Below, piece by piece: positions 35,201 to 48,589 of a stretch of 64,000 nt of DNA; positions within the stretch are counted from its first letter, which is position 1; each line of letters opens with the position of its first letter. Position numbers and translations under genes: made by a program. The stretch is from Anseranas semipalmata. Taxonomy: Eukaryota; Chordata; Aves; Anseriformes; Anseranatidae. The stretch lies in the NCBI GenBank assembly GCA_013399115.1, contig VXAA01000613.1:186001-250000 (forward strand). The letters are read 5' to 3'. Below the pieces are notes generated by a model. It worked only from the letters and a program-made list of their open reading frames with translations, was not told where the DNA came from and did no database searches.

Positions 35201-36499
35201 ATTTGTCAAAGAGAGCAAAGGACGCGGCACGGCACAGACCCGCGTGTCACGTCCGAGCTTCGCTTGAAAAATGAATGGTTTCTTCTATTTCCCCCGAGGA
35301 GAAAGGAGCACACGCCCGGCACAGACGTGCACACACAATCAATAAGTCGCTGGGGCTCGGGGAATGGCTCTTTTAATTACAACTCTCCGCCGGGCCGGCA
35401 GCGAGGCACTGCAGCAGCACACGGGGATGGACGGTGCCCTGGGGTGCCGGGGGCCCGTGGTGATGCTGGAGGCAGAGGGAAGGGACCGGTCCCAGTGCTC
35501 CCAGTCCCACCAGGGGACTAACTGGATCTCACCCCGCCCCGCTTCAAAGCAGCCAAACTGTGATACCAAATCTGTGCCCTCCTTACCCTAGCATGCACTT
35601 CAAAATACACAGAAACGTGCCTGCTATTTATCCTAAAGGGACTTAATCCAAAGAACCTTTTGCTGCTGGCTTTATCCATCGCCTTTATCTGCTGATCTCT
35701 CCCTTTGCCATCTCATCTCGCATTCAGCGCACCCTCCCCTGAGCTGCAGCTGGTTTGTGAGCAGCGGGTGTAAATCCTGATTTAATACCTGGGAACGGGA
35801 GGGGCAGCACCCTTTTCTGGGGAGCTGCGACCGGGACGATGCCGGTCCCATCGGGCTTCGGCAGGCAGCCGGAGCCCCTTGCTCCCCAAAATTGTTCCCG
35901 GCAGAAACGCAAGATCTTCGCCCTAAGTCTCGATTAAAGCAGCTCCCCGATCCCTCCTGCACGGCTCGCTCCTCCTTTAGGTCCGTTTCCAAGTGCTGAG
36001 TTACTATCAAGGAAGGTTTAATAGGGTCCTGGATTTTAAAGCCACTGGCAACACAGTCTGGGCCTTTTATGGTTAGTAATGAATAAAAGAACCCAAAGCA
36101 CTTTTTTTTTCCCCCTCCTCTCTCTTAACAGTCTCTGCCTACAAATTAAAGTCATTAATGTACTTCTCACCCTGTCTCTCCTTTTGTCTTCCTCTAATGC
36201 CATCTCAGCCCATGAAGCACCACGTCAAGAAATGCTGTACCCTGCTTCCCTTGCCCTTTTTTTCCCCAATATTTCCCCTTTACCATTCTTCTCCGCTCTC
36301 ACGGTCATTCCAACTTTTCTCCTCCTTGTCCCCGTCCTTTCCCTTCTTCTTTTACCCCAAATCCTGTCACAGGGATAGCGATGTCCTGGAGTCACACTGC
36401 AGAATGAAGCCCTTGACTCCTTTCCGTAGGGCTGGCAAGGAGCCCTTCACGGTACAAAAAAGCCAAAAGTGCTACTATCTTGTCACCAATTCTCATTAT
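32281..36499. other. Intron, nothing recognised
   Basis: Two contrasting stretches: a CpG-enriched patch at 35170-35470 and a pyrimidine-rich stretch at 36100-36370 whose plus frame is a Leu/Ser/Pro-rich low-complexity artefact. A T-rich tract lies at 32955-32980. Confidence 0.5.
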
Positions 36500-37045
36500 T
36501 TTTAGCACTCTTTCACTTAAAGTGCCAGCTCCCTGAATCATGTGATTACACAAGAATCTTATTTTCTATCTAAAAAAGTTTCATGCCCTCACAGCTGCCG
36601 AGAAATGCTGGGAAATATGAGTCAGACTTCCAAAAACACGCAGAAAGACAGAAAGATGGAGCTTAAGTGCATTCTGCTAAAACCATAACTCAGGGGGCAC
36701 CTCACCCTGCTTATTAAATATTCTTAATTTTTAATTCAGTGCTGGAGAGAATTAGCTATCCAAACACTGTCAGGTGGCTTCAAAAGTCTCCCTGTTACCT
36801 CACTTAATTAAGACAGCACAAAAGATCTTCATATCCTTTGGGTGAAGCACTGGCTCGGTTGGACATTTTTTCATTAGCTCCACCATAAATAAGATTTCAA
36901 GACTTGGCATTTACCACAGGAGCAGAATGAAGAAATCAACGTGACACACACTCTTTTGGTAACCGCAAGCAGACTGCAAGGCAAACCCAACTCTCTTATC
37001 TTCCCATTTATCGTTATCCCATTGATAAAGCGCTATCGATGCCCG
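36500..37045. promoter_or_regulatory. AT-rich candidate regulatory block ending in a GATA-motif cluster
   Basis: TTATC cores lie at 36996-37000, 37008-37012 and 37014-37018, with GATAA at 37024-37028 and a TATCGAT at 37034: five GATA-like sites in about 45 bases. Upstream are TCACTTAAAGTG, ATTACCTCACTTAATTAAG and ACCATAAATAAG. No repeat match seen. Confidence 0.35.
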
Positions 37046-38439
37046 GCAGCTCTCTGATCGTGCGCTAACGGTTCCATTTGCAGTGCACGATGCGATTGCC
37101 CTGCTCTCCCCCCCTGCTAGCAGGTTTGGTATGACAGCAGCATTACACGACCTTTTCTTCCACCTTCACCTGCCCTGGGTTCGTTCTGCAAGCAGAAACA
37201 ACCCGCACGGACCGACCTGCGCGCCGGGCAGCCCCAACACCGGGGAGCCCTAAATAGTGCCCGGACCCGGCTTAAATGGGAAATAAAACTGCCAGGAAGG
37301 ACAAGAAGGGGAAAAAGATGAGCTGCGTGATCTCCATCTCATCTCCCTACCTTGTATTTACCCTTCTCACACGTGCTTACAATTTCTCCTCTGAAAAGCA
37401 CGGGGAGATGCACTGAATGACACTGCATATATAAGTACACATTTTACTGTACTACTGTTATTTATTATTAATAGTAGTAATGTTAACTCTGCCCTTGCAG
37501 GCACCTCTATGAGGGAAATAGTGTTTGTAAATGTCGAGAAACACTTTTCCAAAATGCGTGGGCACCTAAAGCAGCCGTGCTCCCTCCCTGCACCATTAAA
37601 CGAGGGCACATTCCTGTTCCTGTCCCCTCTGGTCCTCGTCTCCTTCCTCTGGCTCTTTTTGCATGGAGGATAAAGCTGGGTAGATGCTTCCCTCACGCCC
37701 TGAAAAGAAAAACAAATCCCTTTGGACTAGCTCCAAAATATTATTTTCTCCCTTGGTGACTGAACTGAAACCTCCTTCACTTAATGCTCCTTCCGAAATA
37801 ACTCCGAGTTAAGCAGTTCAATTTAAAACTACAAGAACAGTGCGTTTTCCCCCTTCCCTCATTTCAAATGAAACACTCAGAAATAAAAAGCTGTTTTTAT
37901 CTTAACCTTTCTCCATGCTTTCCCTTTCCCCAGAAATAATTTGAGAGTTCTAGGATGAATGGGAAAGTGATTTCAGATGACCTAAAAAGGCATTATTACT
38001 TCTTCAGAAAAAAATGGGGTTTGCATATGGAATTTGATCCAGCTGTCACTAGAAGAGAGATCCCACGTCAGGCTGACTACAGAGGCTGCTGCATGTAGGA
38101 CACAAACACTTCACGGAGATTACAGCGGCACAAGGGGCTCCTCTGAACCCCAGCCTGGCTCACGGGGCCACCAGTGCCACCGTGGCAGCTCTCGGTGCAA
38201 GGGGAATTCGGGTCCCTCTCTTCTGGGACCAAAGCCTTTTCACACAAAGTCCCCAGGGTTTGATGCCTTATCTGGGCTCCACAAAGACTCACCTTCCAGC
38301 ACAAGAATTTGTTGAAACCTTGCTGCCTGCCAGAATATGGTTGTACTAAAGGACAGCTGATGCCTGACATTTATCTTCATGACTGAAGACTGTAGACCAG
38401 AGAACATGAGAGGCAGAGTTAGTTATCTTCTCTTTTCCC
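37046..38439. other. Intron, nothing recognised
   Basis: Mixed composition with an AT-rich spot at 37430-37490 (TATTTATTATTAATAGTAGT). Confidence 0.5.
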
Positions 38440-38720
38440 ATGATTGACAGTAAATGTCAGGAAAGATTAGTTATTCTGTATCATATACATGCCATGCATG
38501 TTTTTAATTCTCCTACTGCTCCAGTACTATTTTCAGTCACAGTTGTAATAAATCAAATGCATTTGCTCTGCACAAAGAAGAGAATCTGCAATTGGAGAAG
38601 ACCTGGTGGTCACCCATTCTCCCTCTTCCACGTGTCCTCAGCCCAGCCAGGGAGCTGTCTGAGGTGTGCTATTCTGACCACGATGCTTTCATCTCTATTA
38701 TAGTTGTAATTAAAACCATC
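38440..38720. promoter_or_regulatory. AT-rich candidate element
   Basis: ATACATGCCATGCATG and GTAATAAATCAAATGCATTT (octamer-like ATGCAT cores), then TCTATTATAGTTGTAATTAA. Confidence 0.25.
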
Positions 38721-39621
38721 TTCTGTTTGTGCACTACCTTCCATCATGTCAGGTCTAACGACACAAGGTGAACTGCTTTCCTCAGCAGTGAAACACAGTC
38801 ACCTTTGGGGTGAAAGTCCCAGTATTTAACAGCCTGATGCCATCTGCGTGGCAATTTGGGATGGCCAACAGAAAGATACGAAGGAAAAATTTAGAAAAGA
38901 ATAATGGTGAAATGTAGGAAACACTAAAAGCAATGCCTTTGCCAGCCAAAAAATATATATAAATAAAATAAAATGCTACCTGGAACATGGTAAGCTGTCC
39001 AAAACTTTGGTTTCACTCGACTGAATGACAGGGCTTCCTGCAGCAGCGGGACCTGCCCCGATGCTCACGAGCAACGACAAACCCAACGTGCTGCGTGGAG
39101 AACAGGCATTAGCGCACAGTTTTCAATCACTGCCGCCAGCTTTGTGATTGAGCTAATTACAGCTTCAGCACAAGATACGGCAAGCTCTGCCACAGCAGCC
39201 AGGCTCTCCTGCGGCCAGGCTGGAAGGCAGCCTGCCCCAAACTCCCCTGGACGTGCGAGCTAGCATCAGCTTGTGCTCAGATCACCCTTAAACCGTGCTA
39301 CCGAGGCGAGCAGGGAAGGAATTCATTGCACCTAGCCCAAGAACCCTGGGAGCCGGCTGTCTGTACCCAAGCGAGCAGTCTACTTGTCCTCTGCTGTCCT
39401 AGCAGGGCACCTCTAAGCTGCTGCAGATATCGTTCCAAAGATGAGCTGCTTGCTCCTCTACAATCCCTGCAGAGGCTGATTACATGACTAAGTTTTATAG
39501 GGCTGAAGTAGGTGAGATTAACCTCACCGTAAACCACCAAGATCTCTGTCTGATCAGAAATTCCTCTCTGTGCATAAAACAGCTTCCTAAAACCCCTTCC
39601 TTTAAGCTGGCTCTTCCTCAC

Positions 39622-39660
39622 ACAAAAAAAAAAGAAAAAAAGAAAAAAAGAAAAGAAAGA
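39622..39660 (+). repeat. (A)nG simple repeat
   Basis: Runs of A7 to A10 separated by single G residues. Confidence 0.85.
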
Positions 39661-41595
39661 AGCCATCTCCCCAGCTAGCTGCAATCACTGTAAAATGCAA
39701 AATGGTGACAAGTATCACAGGTGGAGCTGTGTCACAGACAATGAAGCCCTTTCTGCTAGCAGCACCTGGTGACCAAGAGGGGCTTGCTTTGACTCTTGTT
39801 TCCCCAGCAGGAACGGCCAGCAATCAGAGGGGAAGGCATGCCAGCCTAGGCTGCGGTCCCGTCCGATCATGACCAGGAGCTGTCGGAGGAGAGACAAATT
39901 CCACGAGACCTGGAGAAACAACGGGAAAGGCTAACGTTGTCCTGACCTGCTGTCTGTCTTGTTAAAATGGATTTCAACGTGTAAGACAGAGCACGAGTCA
40001 TTTCCGAGCACATCACAGCTCTGCGTTTGCCTATACAAAACTGACAGTATTTAATCTCTTGCTTTGCATGAGGTTTGAGATTCCTCTGCAGTTTAACAGG
40101 TGTCACATAAATTCAGACTCTCAGTAGGATGACGAGGCAGTGAAACACGAGAAACGCGTGCAGCTGAGACTCTCTCCTTCTGGTGCACGAGTGTATATCA
40201 CACGTGTATATGTGTGTGTATCACACAGGGGCGATCCTCCTTCCAGGAGAAGCTGTGAGGAAGTCTTTCACAGCGCATCGCGTCCCTGACGGCGCTGGTC
40301 TGACCGTCCTCAGGGATCAAGTCCTACCTCTGGCCAAGGAGCAGCGAACACGAGGTGCATCGCATCTTCATCCTCTGCCCATAACCTGGAGCAGCACACC
40401 CTTCTGCACGCTCTGCTCTTCTGGGATCGATCTGCCTTGCACGGGCTTTGCTATTCTTTTTTTTTAGGGTCCACACCAAGCTACAAACAGCCCCTCACTG
40501 CACCCGGCTGGCCGACTGCAAAACAAAACCTGGGGCAATTTGCAGGCCAGCTCTGACTGTAGGCCCAGGCAGTCGTCATCTCTGCTTGTGTCATGCCATG
40601 CTCCTTCCCTCTGTCGTGGCTGGGTTTTGCAGTTAGCCCTGTAAGCTGTTTAGGGGAAGCATGGAGAAGCCTGCGATGTCTCCGGGGGGTGCCAAGTCCC
40701 TTCCTAATGGCTTTCATGTCTTCCTGTATCTTTAAATAATTGAAACCTCTTTGTTGCTAAGTACATCCAAGCAAGAGGGCACTAAAAGTTTTAAACCTCT
40801 CTGGGGAGACCAGGGCCAGGAAACCTCCATAACTCACAAGATGTCCTGCCACCGAAGTACCTTGTCTCCTGAAACAAGACCGACGGCACCGCTCCTCCAG
40901 GCTGCCTGCCTTAATGGCTGCTCTCTCAGGATGCTCGTCGCTACCATGTGAAAGGTGTCCTCTGTTATTCATAACAGCGTTTTCAAATCTAGTTTAAAAA
41001 TAATTTCAGAGTAGCGTATGATGCCTGCAAAGCACTCCTCCAGGGAGAAGGAAAACCTGACGTTCTTGTAGCAGCTTATTAACCCTAGAAAAGCACGGCA
41101 TGCAACTATGACACGGCTGGCCCTTATGCAGATGCATTATCCTGCTTAGATCAAGGCATAGCCACGGAGAGGTGGTTCACATCCTTCCACCCCAAGAACT
41201 CCTCGAGAGGAAAGAAGACCTAAAAGGTGCATTTTCTTCTCCCCAGATACCAGCAAGGTGGGCGACTCCTACAACTACAAGGGACTGGGACTTTGCACCG
41301 GTCAGATCAGCAGTACTGGTCAACGCCGAGCCCAGCATGCTCAAGAAAGCGCAGATACTTGCTGTTAGCCCACCCCGAGCATCTCATCACGGGCAACAAA
41401 CAGCAGCAGTGGAATCGCTCGTTTGCCAGCAACGCGTTGCTCGAGTAGGAAATCGGATCTAACAGCTTGCCCTTAAAGTCCATGTCTCTTCAGATATGTG
41501 CCTAATTAAATAATATTTTGCATTTTATTTGCGGATAGCGGAGAGCACTTAAAGATCCTAACAGTTTGCTAATGTTCCCAAGATAGTGAGCACGT

Positions 41596-41665
41596 ATCCC
41601 CCTGTTTTACAGAGGAAGGAGCTGAGACGTGCACAGCATTTGCTTGGGTGGGCAAGTGCTGCAGA
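41596..41665 (+). repeat. Ancient MIR/L3-like repeat fragment
   Basis: CCCCCTGTTTTACAGAGGAA, then GGAGCTGAGACGTGCACAG and GCTTGGG, resembles 'ccccattttacagatgaggaaactgaggcacagag...cttgccc' of MIR/L3-type elements. Confidence 0.45.
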
Positions 41666-42077
41666 GGAACGACCCCAGGCAGCTGCCCTGTGCTGCAGCC
41701 ACCAATTCACCCCTCCGAAAACTAAATCCCCATGCATCACTCCTGGTGTAAATAACCAGCCATTTATAACTCATTGTAATTACCTGCCTATTTCTGCGTC
41801 CCGCCTTCACAAGGTAGTCTCTCTGCAATTATAGTTAATTGCCTTGATTGCTACCGCATATTTCAAGAAAGTTCAGAAAAAAGACATGAGACAGGATAGT
41901 CCAACAGGGAGCCATACCGTGACCAGCACGGAAGGTGTTACTGACTGACGAGTTTGATGCAGCTGTCATTCCTGCCACCCAAGCAGCCCTAGGCATGCCA
42001 AAGCCGTACCAGAACTGCAGACACAAATCTTTACCTGAGAAGACCATTTCTGCAGCAGCCCGTGAAACTTTCTTCAG

Positions 42078-42101
42078 AAAAAAAAAAAAAAAAAAAAAAA
42101 A
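42078..42101 (+). repeat. A24 homopolymer
   Basis: The longest mononucleotide run in the window. No flanking target-site duplication or retroposed gene body is visible, so it is treated as a simple repeat. Confidence 0.9.
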
Positions 42102-44489
42102 GTTGCAAGCAGCAGCAGAAATACCCCCCTGCCAGCTCTCTACAGATATTCTCAGGCTCACGGTAGTAGGTTTACATCCCAAAGATGACTACTTTACTCT
42201 CCTTAAAATATAACTCATTGCACTCCACCTATGGTAATTGCAGATATATCAACCTGTCCTTGACCGGGCTCTAAATTTCCTGGTGCAGCGAGCTCCATCG
42301 CGCTATTCATTAGTAAAGGAAGAAAGCCCCACCAGCCACCCCACCAGCCCGAGCCATCGCCAGTGGCACCAGAACGCTGCTCTGCAATGGGATGCGAGTG
42401 CAGGCTCCGACGCAGGACCAAATGGCGCCCCAGGCTCTGAATGCCACCACGAGCCGCTGGTATTTTCTGTATCCTCAGCTCCCCTCTGTCCAGCCTCTGT
42501 TGTTTCTCCCCGTGCGTGGCTGCTCGCTCCTGGCCAGAGCCCCGTGCCCAGCTCCTGGCGCTGTACCGACTGCGATACAATGCCCAGATGCTCCTCAATG
42601 GGAAGATCAACCAGAGCAAAGGCTCCCATCGAACCACAAAACCTCAGCTCGGCTTCCCACTGAAGGGACATCAATTACTCGGAGCTGTCAGGATGATAAG
42701 GCAGCCCGGCCTCCACAATAAGGAGGATATTCAGGCTAATAACTTCCCATTAAGCTCCTCAGAGCTGGACGTTTTCCATGGTTTTCTTCAGGGCCGCTGC
42801 CAGGGCTTGTTTGCTCCCCTTACCAGCTAAGTCTTGAAGGGAAACGGCTTGAGGCACTGTTGTAAAAAACCCTGTCTACCATCAGCCTTGCCTGGAAGTC
42901 CTTGGCAGAGCTGGACTGAGAAACCGCAGTCTCTGGGTTTGGGCTCTGACGCTGCCAGGTTAGCCTTCCTCCTCTAAAGGAGGATGGCAGCGTTCAACAC
43001 AGAAGATTTAAACAGCAAGGGAAGAAAAAAAGAAAGAAAGAATGAAACCTCTTATCCATCACTTCTGATCAAGTTATTGCCTGCAAGCGCATTGCCAGCA
43101 TGCTGAAGGGAGCGCCAGATAAGGATGGCCGGGATGCTATGTTTCACTCTTTCTCCCCCAATATTCGCTCACCTTTAAATGGCTTTCCAGCACGAACTGA
43201 GAGAGGAATCACAAGCGTTGTCAGGCTCAGGGCTAGCCTACGGAGCTGAGCTGAACATCCACATTTGCATCCCTCCACTTCTCCAACACACCCTGAACCG
43301 CCCGCTCCCCTTCCAGGACCGACCACCCCAGTGCCACTGCAGGCACCAGGGATAGAGACGACCCCTTCCCGCAAGGAATGGCTCAAGGGACTATCCTGAT
43401 GCACTCCGTGTCCTACGAGTGCTAAAGTGGGCTGGACGGGGCGAGGGGTTACATTCACCTCGTAAAATCCGCTTGAGGAAAATCTCCCATCCATTAACGC
43501 TTCATAAAAATTTTACAAGGTTTCTGCTAAAGGAAGGAAAACAAACAGAGATGGTGTCGGCATCCAGGCACTCTTTAAATCAAGTATTCTTCTTCTAATG
43601 CATTTTTTTTTATATACATAGTACCAATCAGGAAAGCAACCAAGCACGAAGCCCACAGCTCCCAGCACCTCCATTGCCAGCTCTGGATTTCTCCTGCTCA
43701 GGACACGCTCTCATTGCTGGTACCAGCGCACCAGTGCCTGCTACAGCACCCGTCACCAGCTCGCTGGAGTGGCTGCGAGGTGAACACAGAAAACCACCCC
43801 CCAGAACACCCCGACAAGGGCCCTGATCTACAGGAGAGATGATTTAAGCGATTTAATCAACTTCCCCATACCTGCACCCAGAATGGGAGCAGGATTGATG
43901 CATGGGATGCACGGGGACCTCGAACATCTTTCAAGCACGTGGGGATCGGAGAGGGAGTGAGGAAGCTCCTGCTTTCCTAAATAGCAACAGGAGCCTTTGC
44001 ACATACCAGCATTAACAATTCCTTCATTAAAAAACAGATCCAGCCTGCTTTTCCAGGGAATTGTGCGGCACGGCCAGGCTAGCAACAAGAGGTTTGTGAT
44101 CAAATAAGCAGCGAAGGTCTGGTCCAGGCAGAGACATTTGGAAACAGTGCACCAGAGTAATCTCAGGACCTGTCTAATAAGTTTGGGAAAATGTCAAAGG
44201 TATTTCTGCAGTACTCATTGTCCAAAAAGTTCCAGCAATCCTTTTATCCTCCCCTTGTTTGTTTGTTCCTGTGTTTTTTCTGAGACCTTCCCCTTCTCTG
44301 CAGAAAAGTTCTGCTGCACCGTTCCCAAAAATCAGTCTTCTTCATAAACAGTATATTAAAAACCAACCCCCCAAAGAAAACTCTGCAACTGAATACAAAG
44401 CACAGTTATTGCAGAGCTGCACAGTGACAGCTAGCGATGGGAAACAAGAACACCAAAAGTAAGGGGGGGAAAAGTAAATAAACATAACA

Positions 44490-44620
44490 CGGAACAAAAT
44501 ATTGTGCTGAGAATTCATCAGGCAATATCTAACGTCAAATGTGTATTTATATATGATTTATATAAGCTTAATCTACATCATACGCTAGATATATGTTATT
44601 TCTTTTGCTTCCACCCAGCC
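44490..44620. promoter_or_regulatory. AT-rich candidate element
   Basis: TATTTATATATGATTTATAT, AAGCTTAATC and GCTAGATATATG in strongly AT-rich DNA. Part may be decayed TA microsatellite. Confidence 0.2.
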
Positions 44621-45498
44621 TCAAGCCTCTTTCTTAGACAAAACTGAGACAAAGAAGAAAGAAACCCTCCTGCCCAAGCAACTGCAGCTGCCTTTTAGCA
44701 GCGCAGCACCCATTGCCCACTAACGCACCTGAGAGCCCCCTCTGCATCCCACTATTCACAATCCCAACGTGCTCCCATCGCTAAGGCAGCGCTTGGCAGA
44801 CAGGCAGCAAAAGCATCAGAGCTGCCAAACAAAGCCAGGGGAGATGGCTTCTCCCATCTATCTTTCCCCACGGCTGTTTCGCAGAGCTATCTGTGGACGT
44901 CTAGGCTGGTTAAATAAATAGTGGGCCTCCCAAAACACAGATACATACTGGGGATAAGTCAGATTAGGGGAGCTTCATTCGCACCTCATATTTCTCCTGC
45001 TCCTCTCCCAAACCCCTCTACACCTCCCAGATTGCAGCCCAAGCTGCTGAGCATTAGCAAAGAGCAGCAGGAGAGAAATGCACAAGCCAAAGAGAAAAAG
45101 TCAGCAATAAAGCCTCCATCCCCTGCTCCGGAGAGGCTGTGAGGCTGGTTAATGGATGTCAGTTCTGTTTCCATTGAAGAAAATAAAAATCAATGAAAGC
45201 CTCTTAGACAGGCAGGGCACAGCGACAGCCCTCGTGCTGACTTTCCTTTTCGCCCCTCGGCATTCGTGGCCCTGGCCAGAAGGGATGTTTGCAACCGGGT
45301 CTCCTCAGTCATGCCAGCGCAGAGGAACCTAAAGCATGCAGCAGAGCCAGACAGCCCTATAGGTTCCTATAGAGCAGGAGAGGGCAGAGCATCCTTAACA
45401 TAACCCTCAATGCCTTCTCTGTACCTGCAGATGTTGGGAGCCCTACAGTCTTCTGCACAAACCCCACCTCCAGCAGCTGCGTTGGCAGAGCCCCCACC

Positions 45499-45537
45499 GC
45501 AGATGCATTTATAAAGGTTGCAGATGCACTCATAAAG
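45499..45537 (+). repeat. Diverged direct repeat, 21-bp period
   Basis: GCAGATGCATTTATAAAG (45499-45516) and GCAGATGCACTCATAAAG (45520-45537) match at 16 of 18 positions. On the minus strand they create the odd Cys-rich reading CLYECICNLYKCICGG, which is therefore repeat-derived. Confidence 0.85.
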
Positions 45538-45787
45538 ACAAAACTTTCTTCCCACCAGCTTTTTCTTTTTGCTCCTGGGGGTCATTTTTGCCACGCTGAC
45601 ACAAACAGCGCTTTGCTGGCAGAGCAGGTCTGCTCCGGATGGTCTGCATAGCACTGGAGTCTGGTTTTCCCTTACTGCTAAAGCATTTCAGCCTCTCATG
45701 CAGAAAAGATGCAGCTTGGACATTTCGTTAGCACTAAAAGAATACTAATGAACTTGCAGATTGCTGCGTGAGGTACCTAATGACAAG

Positions 45788-45823
45788 CCACATCCAGAAT
45801 TGCTTCCACATCCAGAATTGCTT
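45788..45823 (+). repeat. Perfect 18-bp tandem duplication
   Basis: CCACATCCAGAATTGCTT occurs twice in direct succession (45788-45805 and 45806-45823) with no mismatch, so it is a recent slippage or duplication event. Confidence 0.95.
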
Positions 45824-45878
45824 AGCTGAGTCTTGTGGAAGTTAGAGGGATGAGATGCAAATGGACTCAGGATCAGGG

Positions 45879-45896
45879 AAAAAAAAAAAAAAAAAA
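45879..45896 (+). repeat. A18 homopolymer
   Basis: Simple mononucleotide run. Confidence 0.9.
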
Positions 45897-46097
45897 GGAA
45901 AAACACCCAAACACCTCTGTTCTTGCCCCATTTCTGCTTGATGAAGTATCTGGTGCATTCCTGCAGCTTACCAGTCAAACACCCGCACCTGGCTCTAATA
46001 CCACCCTCTGAACAATGTTAGATATTTCCTTTTTTGATCCTATTGCTTCTTCTAAATGCTTGGGTTGGGATTTATCACATCGACATGCGAGCTAGCC

Positions 46098-46168
46098 ATT
46101 TGTACCCCATTTTATAGCAAATGGAGAGAAAAAGGCACTGCTAGGACACAATCTGTCTGACCTATTTT
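46098..46168 (+). repeat. Possible MIR/L3-like fragment
   Basis: ACCCCATTTTATAGCAAATG, then GAGAGAAAAAGGCACTG and ACACAATCTGTCTGACC, weakly resembles 'ccccattttacagatggggagag...' elements. Confidence 0.25.
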
Positions 46169-48589
46169 AGACATCTGCCTTAGACTGGGATGAATTGCAC
46201 CCTAAAAAGGCCCATTGCTCTCCAGCGATTACAAAGGGGGACTAGACAACACGCTCAGATGCAGACATCCATCATCCCAGACACCTGCAGTTACATGAGC
46301 AAGTATCCCAGATTGCTCGTGCTTTTCTGTGCTCCGACAGAAACGCTAATTGATTGAGAGCCACCCAGCCTTTGAGGGGGCTTTTTGCTGGTTCCTTTGC
46401 TTTTTGTCTCTGGTAACAGATACCTTTCCTCTCACCTCAGCCTCCGCTGGTCCTCTACGTCAAAGACAAGAGAAAGGCACCTCCAAAACGAGAGTCACCC
46501 TGTCCAAGGATAGGCACCTTATGCACACTCGGAGGGATGGACCACTCCCCTCTCTCTTCCCAGTGCCGAGATCAGGCACCTAATTTCTGGATGCCCAAAG
46601 CTAAGGCTGATCTCACTGGGAACACCCGGGTTTTAAAATAAAAGGCAGCCGAAGGAGCCAGCGATGGGAGCAAACTGGACGTGCCGGTTACCGGTGCGCA
46701 CAGCGGGAACACGTGGTGCGTGCAGAAGGAGCCGTTTGCTCCGTGCAGCCGAACGCCGTGGCACCAAACCTCTCCACGTGTCCTCGCCGGCACCCGCGAG
46801 GGCCGCATCCAGCCAGCACCTGCAGGAGGAAGGCGTCAGCGCTCCCGGAGCTAACGTCTCCCCGGGGCTCAGAGACATCGTGCGAGCGCACACAAAATCA
46901 CAGGCGGGCGTTTGGGAAGGTTTGTGGGGGGGACGTCCCGTGTCAGTGCCTTGGAAAAGCAGGGGTCTCGTCCTCCCCAAGGGCAAGTCCATCTCCGCAG
47001 AGGAGCTTTCTGCAGTACCAAAAAAGAGAGCCAAGTCGAAACCACAGAGCCTAGCATCCCCCGCACTGGGGAAAGGTTGGATGTGGTTCCCATCTCCCCA
47101 GCTGTCTAGTCTCTGAATAATATACCCCGATGTATTTTTAGCCCAGACTCCTACTGGAATGAGCTTATGCATTCGTGCTCTTTGCCTGTGTGCCTCTGTC
47201 TAGCAATATTCCCCAATAATTTGTGAAGTCTTTGGCCAATTTTAACTAAATTTGACAGAAGAACAGATGGCTCAAAGACATTAAGTACCTGCAAGTCTCA
47301 TACAGACAGGCAGCCAGGTACAGGAGAGGGACACTGCAAGCGCCCCATGGAGGGAAAGGCCACGTAAAATGAGATTCAGCCTCATCCGAACCTCAGAGTC
47401 CACCCAGCACAAAGCCCTTCCAAGCGTCCCAGCCACAGGCTGCAAGTAATTTACTTGTACTTGGACCAAAATGAAGCGAACTTGTAAGAAAGCTGGCTTC
47501 CGCGCCAGTCAGATGACGGATTTTGCATATGAAAGCAGAGCCTGTGTGACAGCTTAGAGGAAGGAGCAAAACCAACAAGGAGCAGAAGTCAAATTTCCAT
47601 GCAAGCAAAGCGGACACGTCTCTGCTCCGGACCTCGCTGTGTGCCCAGCAGCTGGCACCAAGAAACCGCTGGAAATCTTGCACCGAGAGCCACCCATCTC
47701 ACGTCTGCTGCAGCTGGAAAAGCACCTAGTGGGAGCGCATTATTTTGGGGCTTGCACAGCACACTATGCTAACATGAACTGCCCATCTATTCCCCATCAA
47801 TGTATCTTTTTAATGAAGGAAGATAGCTCCTTTTACCAAAAGTAGCTGCACGGTCATCTATAATTCTGGGTTGGTCCTGCAACCTTTGAGAGACCCGAAG
47901 TTGAGACGCAGAGCACAGAACGGGGAGGTGCAGAAACAAGGCAGCCACCCCCAAACCTTTTGCAGCAAAAAAGCACGCGACCGATTGCTCCTGTGCACAC
48001 CTGCAAACGCCTCACCCTCCCATGACCACATTAATGTCAAAAGCATTTTGCAAGCTAATTAATACTCACAAATTCCCAAAGCTTAGGCAAGTACTACTGT
48101 TCCTATTTCAACACCGGGGGGGAAGAGCAGCAAAATGCCTTCATCCAAAGTGGCAAAACCAGGACGGAGCACGCTGCAGCCCCCCATGCCCTGCTTGAGC
48201 CAAAGAGGGGGAGTGCCTGGGCACCGAGCAAGGGACCACCTCCCCTTCCGTGTCCATCGGCACCATCTCCCCTCTCCTCAAAGCAAAGCAGATTTGTCCA
48301 CAAAGCCAGCTCCGGGTGGCGCAGCCTCTCCCAGCAGGTACAGATGGGCTTGCTGAGCGAGATGAATCATTTGGCACGTTAAAACGACCTGGACGCAACC
48401 ACAGAACGGGCTCTTGCTCAGCAACTCCTCTACATCCCGGGGGCTGGGGGAGAAAACAGCGCAGCGGTGGCGAGCTCCGGAGGACCCACACATCTGGCCC
48501 CCGCACATCTGGCCCCTCCAGCTCGCCTCGCTCCCCCCTCGCCACCAAGGCCTGGCTTGTTCGTCTCACCAAAGCCCCCCCCCGCTCTC

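Larger units (their letters stand above)
38721..44489. other. Intron, nothing else recognised
   Basis: Contains the listed simple repeats and MIR-like fragment. A short direct repeat GTGTATATCACAC / GTGTGTATCACAC spans 40191-40226 around a CACGTG. No gene supported. Confidence 0.5.
44621..48589. other. Intron, nothing else recognised
   Basis: Contains the two small duplications and A18 run listed. 46640-46900 is moderately CpG-rich without other promoter signs. Confidence 0.5.

Noticed and set aside
36079..36378. Leu-rich plus-strand frame resembling a membrane protein
   Set aside because: It is the translation of a pyrimidine-rich low-complexity stretch.
42078..42101. Poly(A) run as the end of a processed pseudogene
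   Set aside because: No recognisable gene body upstream and no target-site duplication.
45367..45654. Cys-rich minus-strand frame that looks like a small secreted peptide
   Set aside because: The Cys pattern comes from the duplicated GCAGATGCA unit at 45499-45537; there is no signal peptide or homologue.
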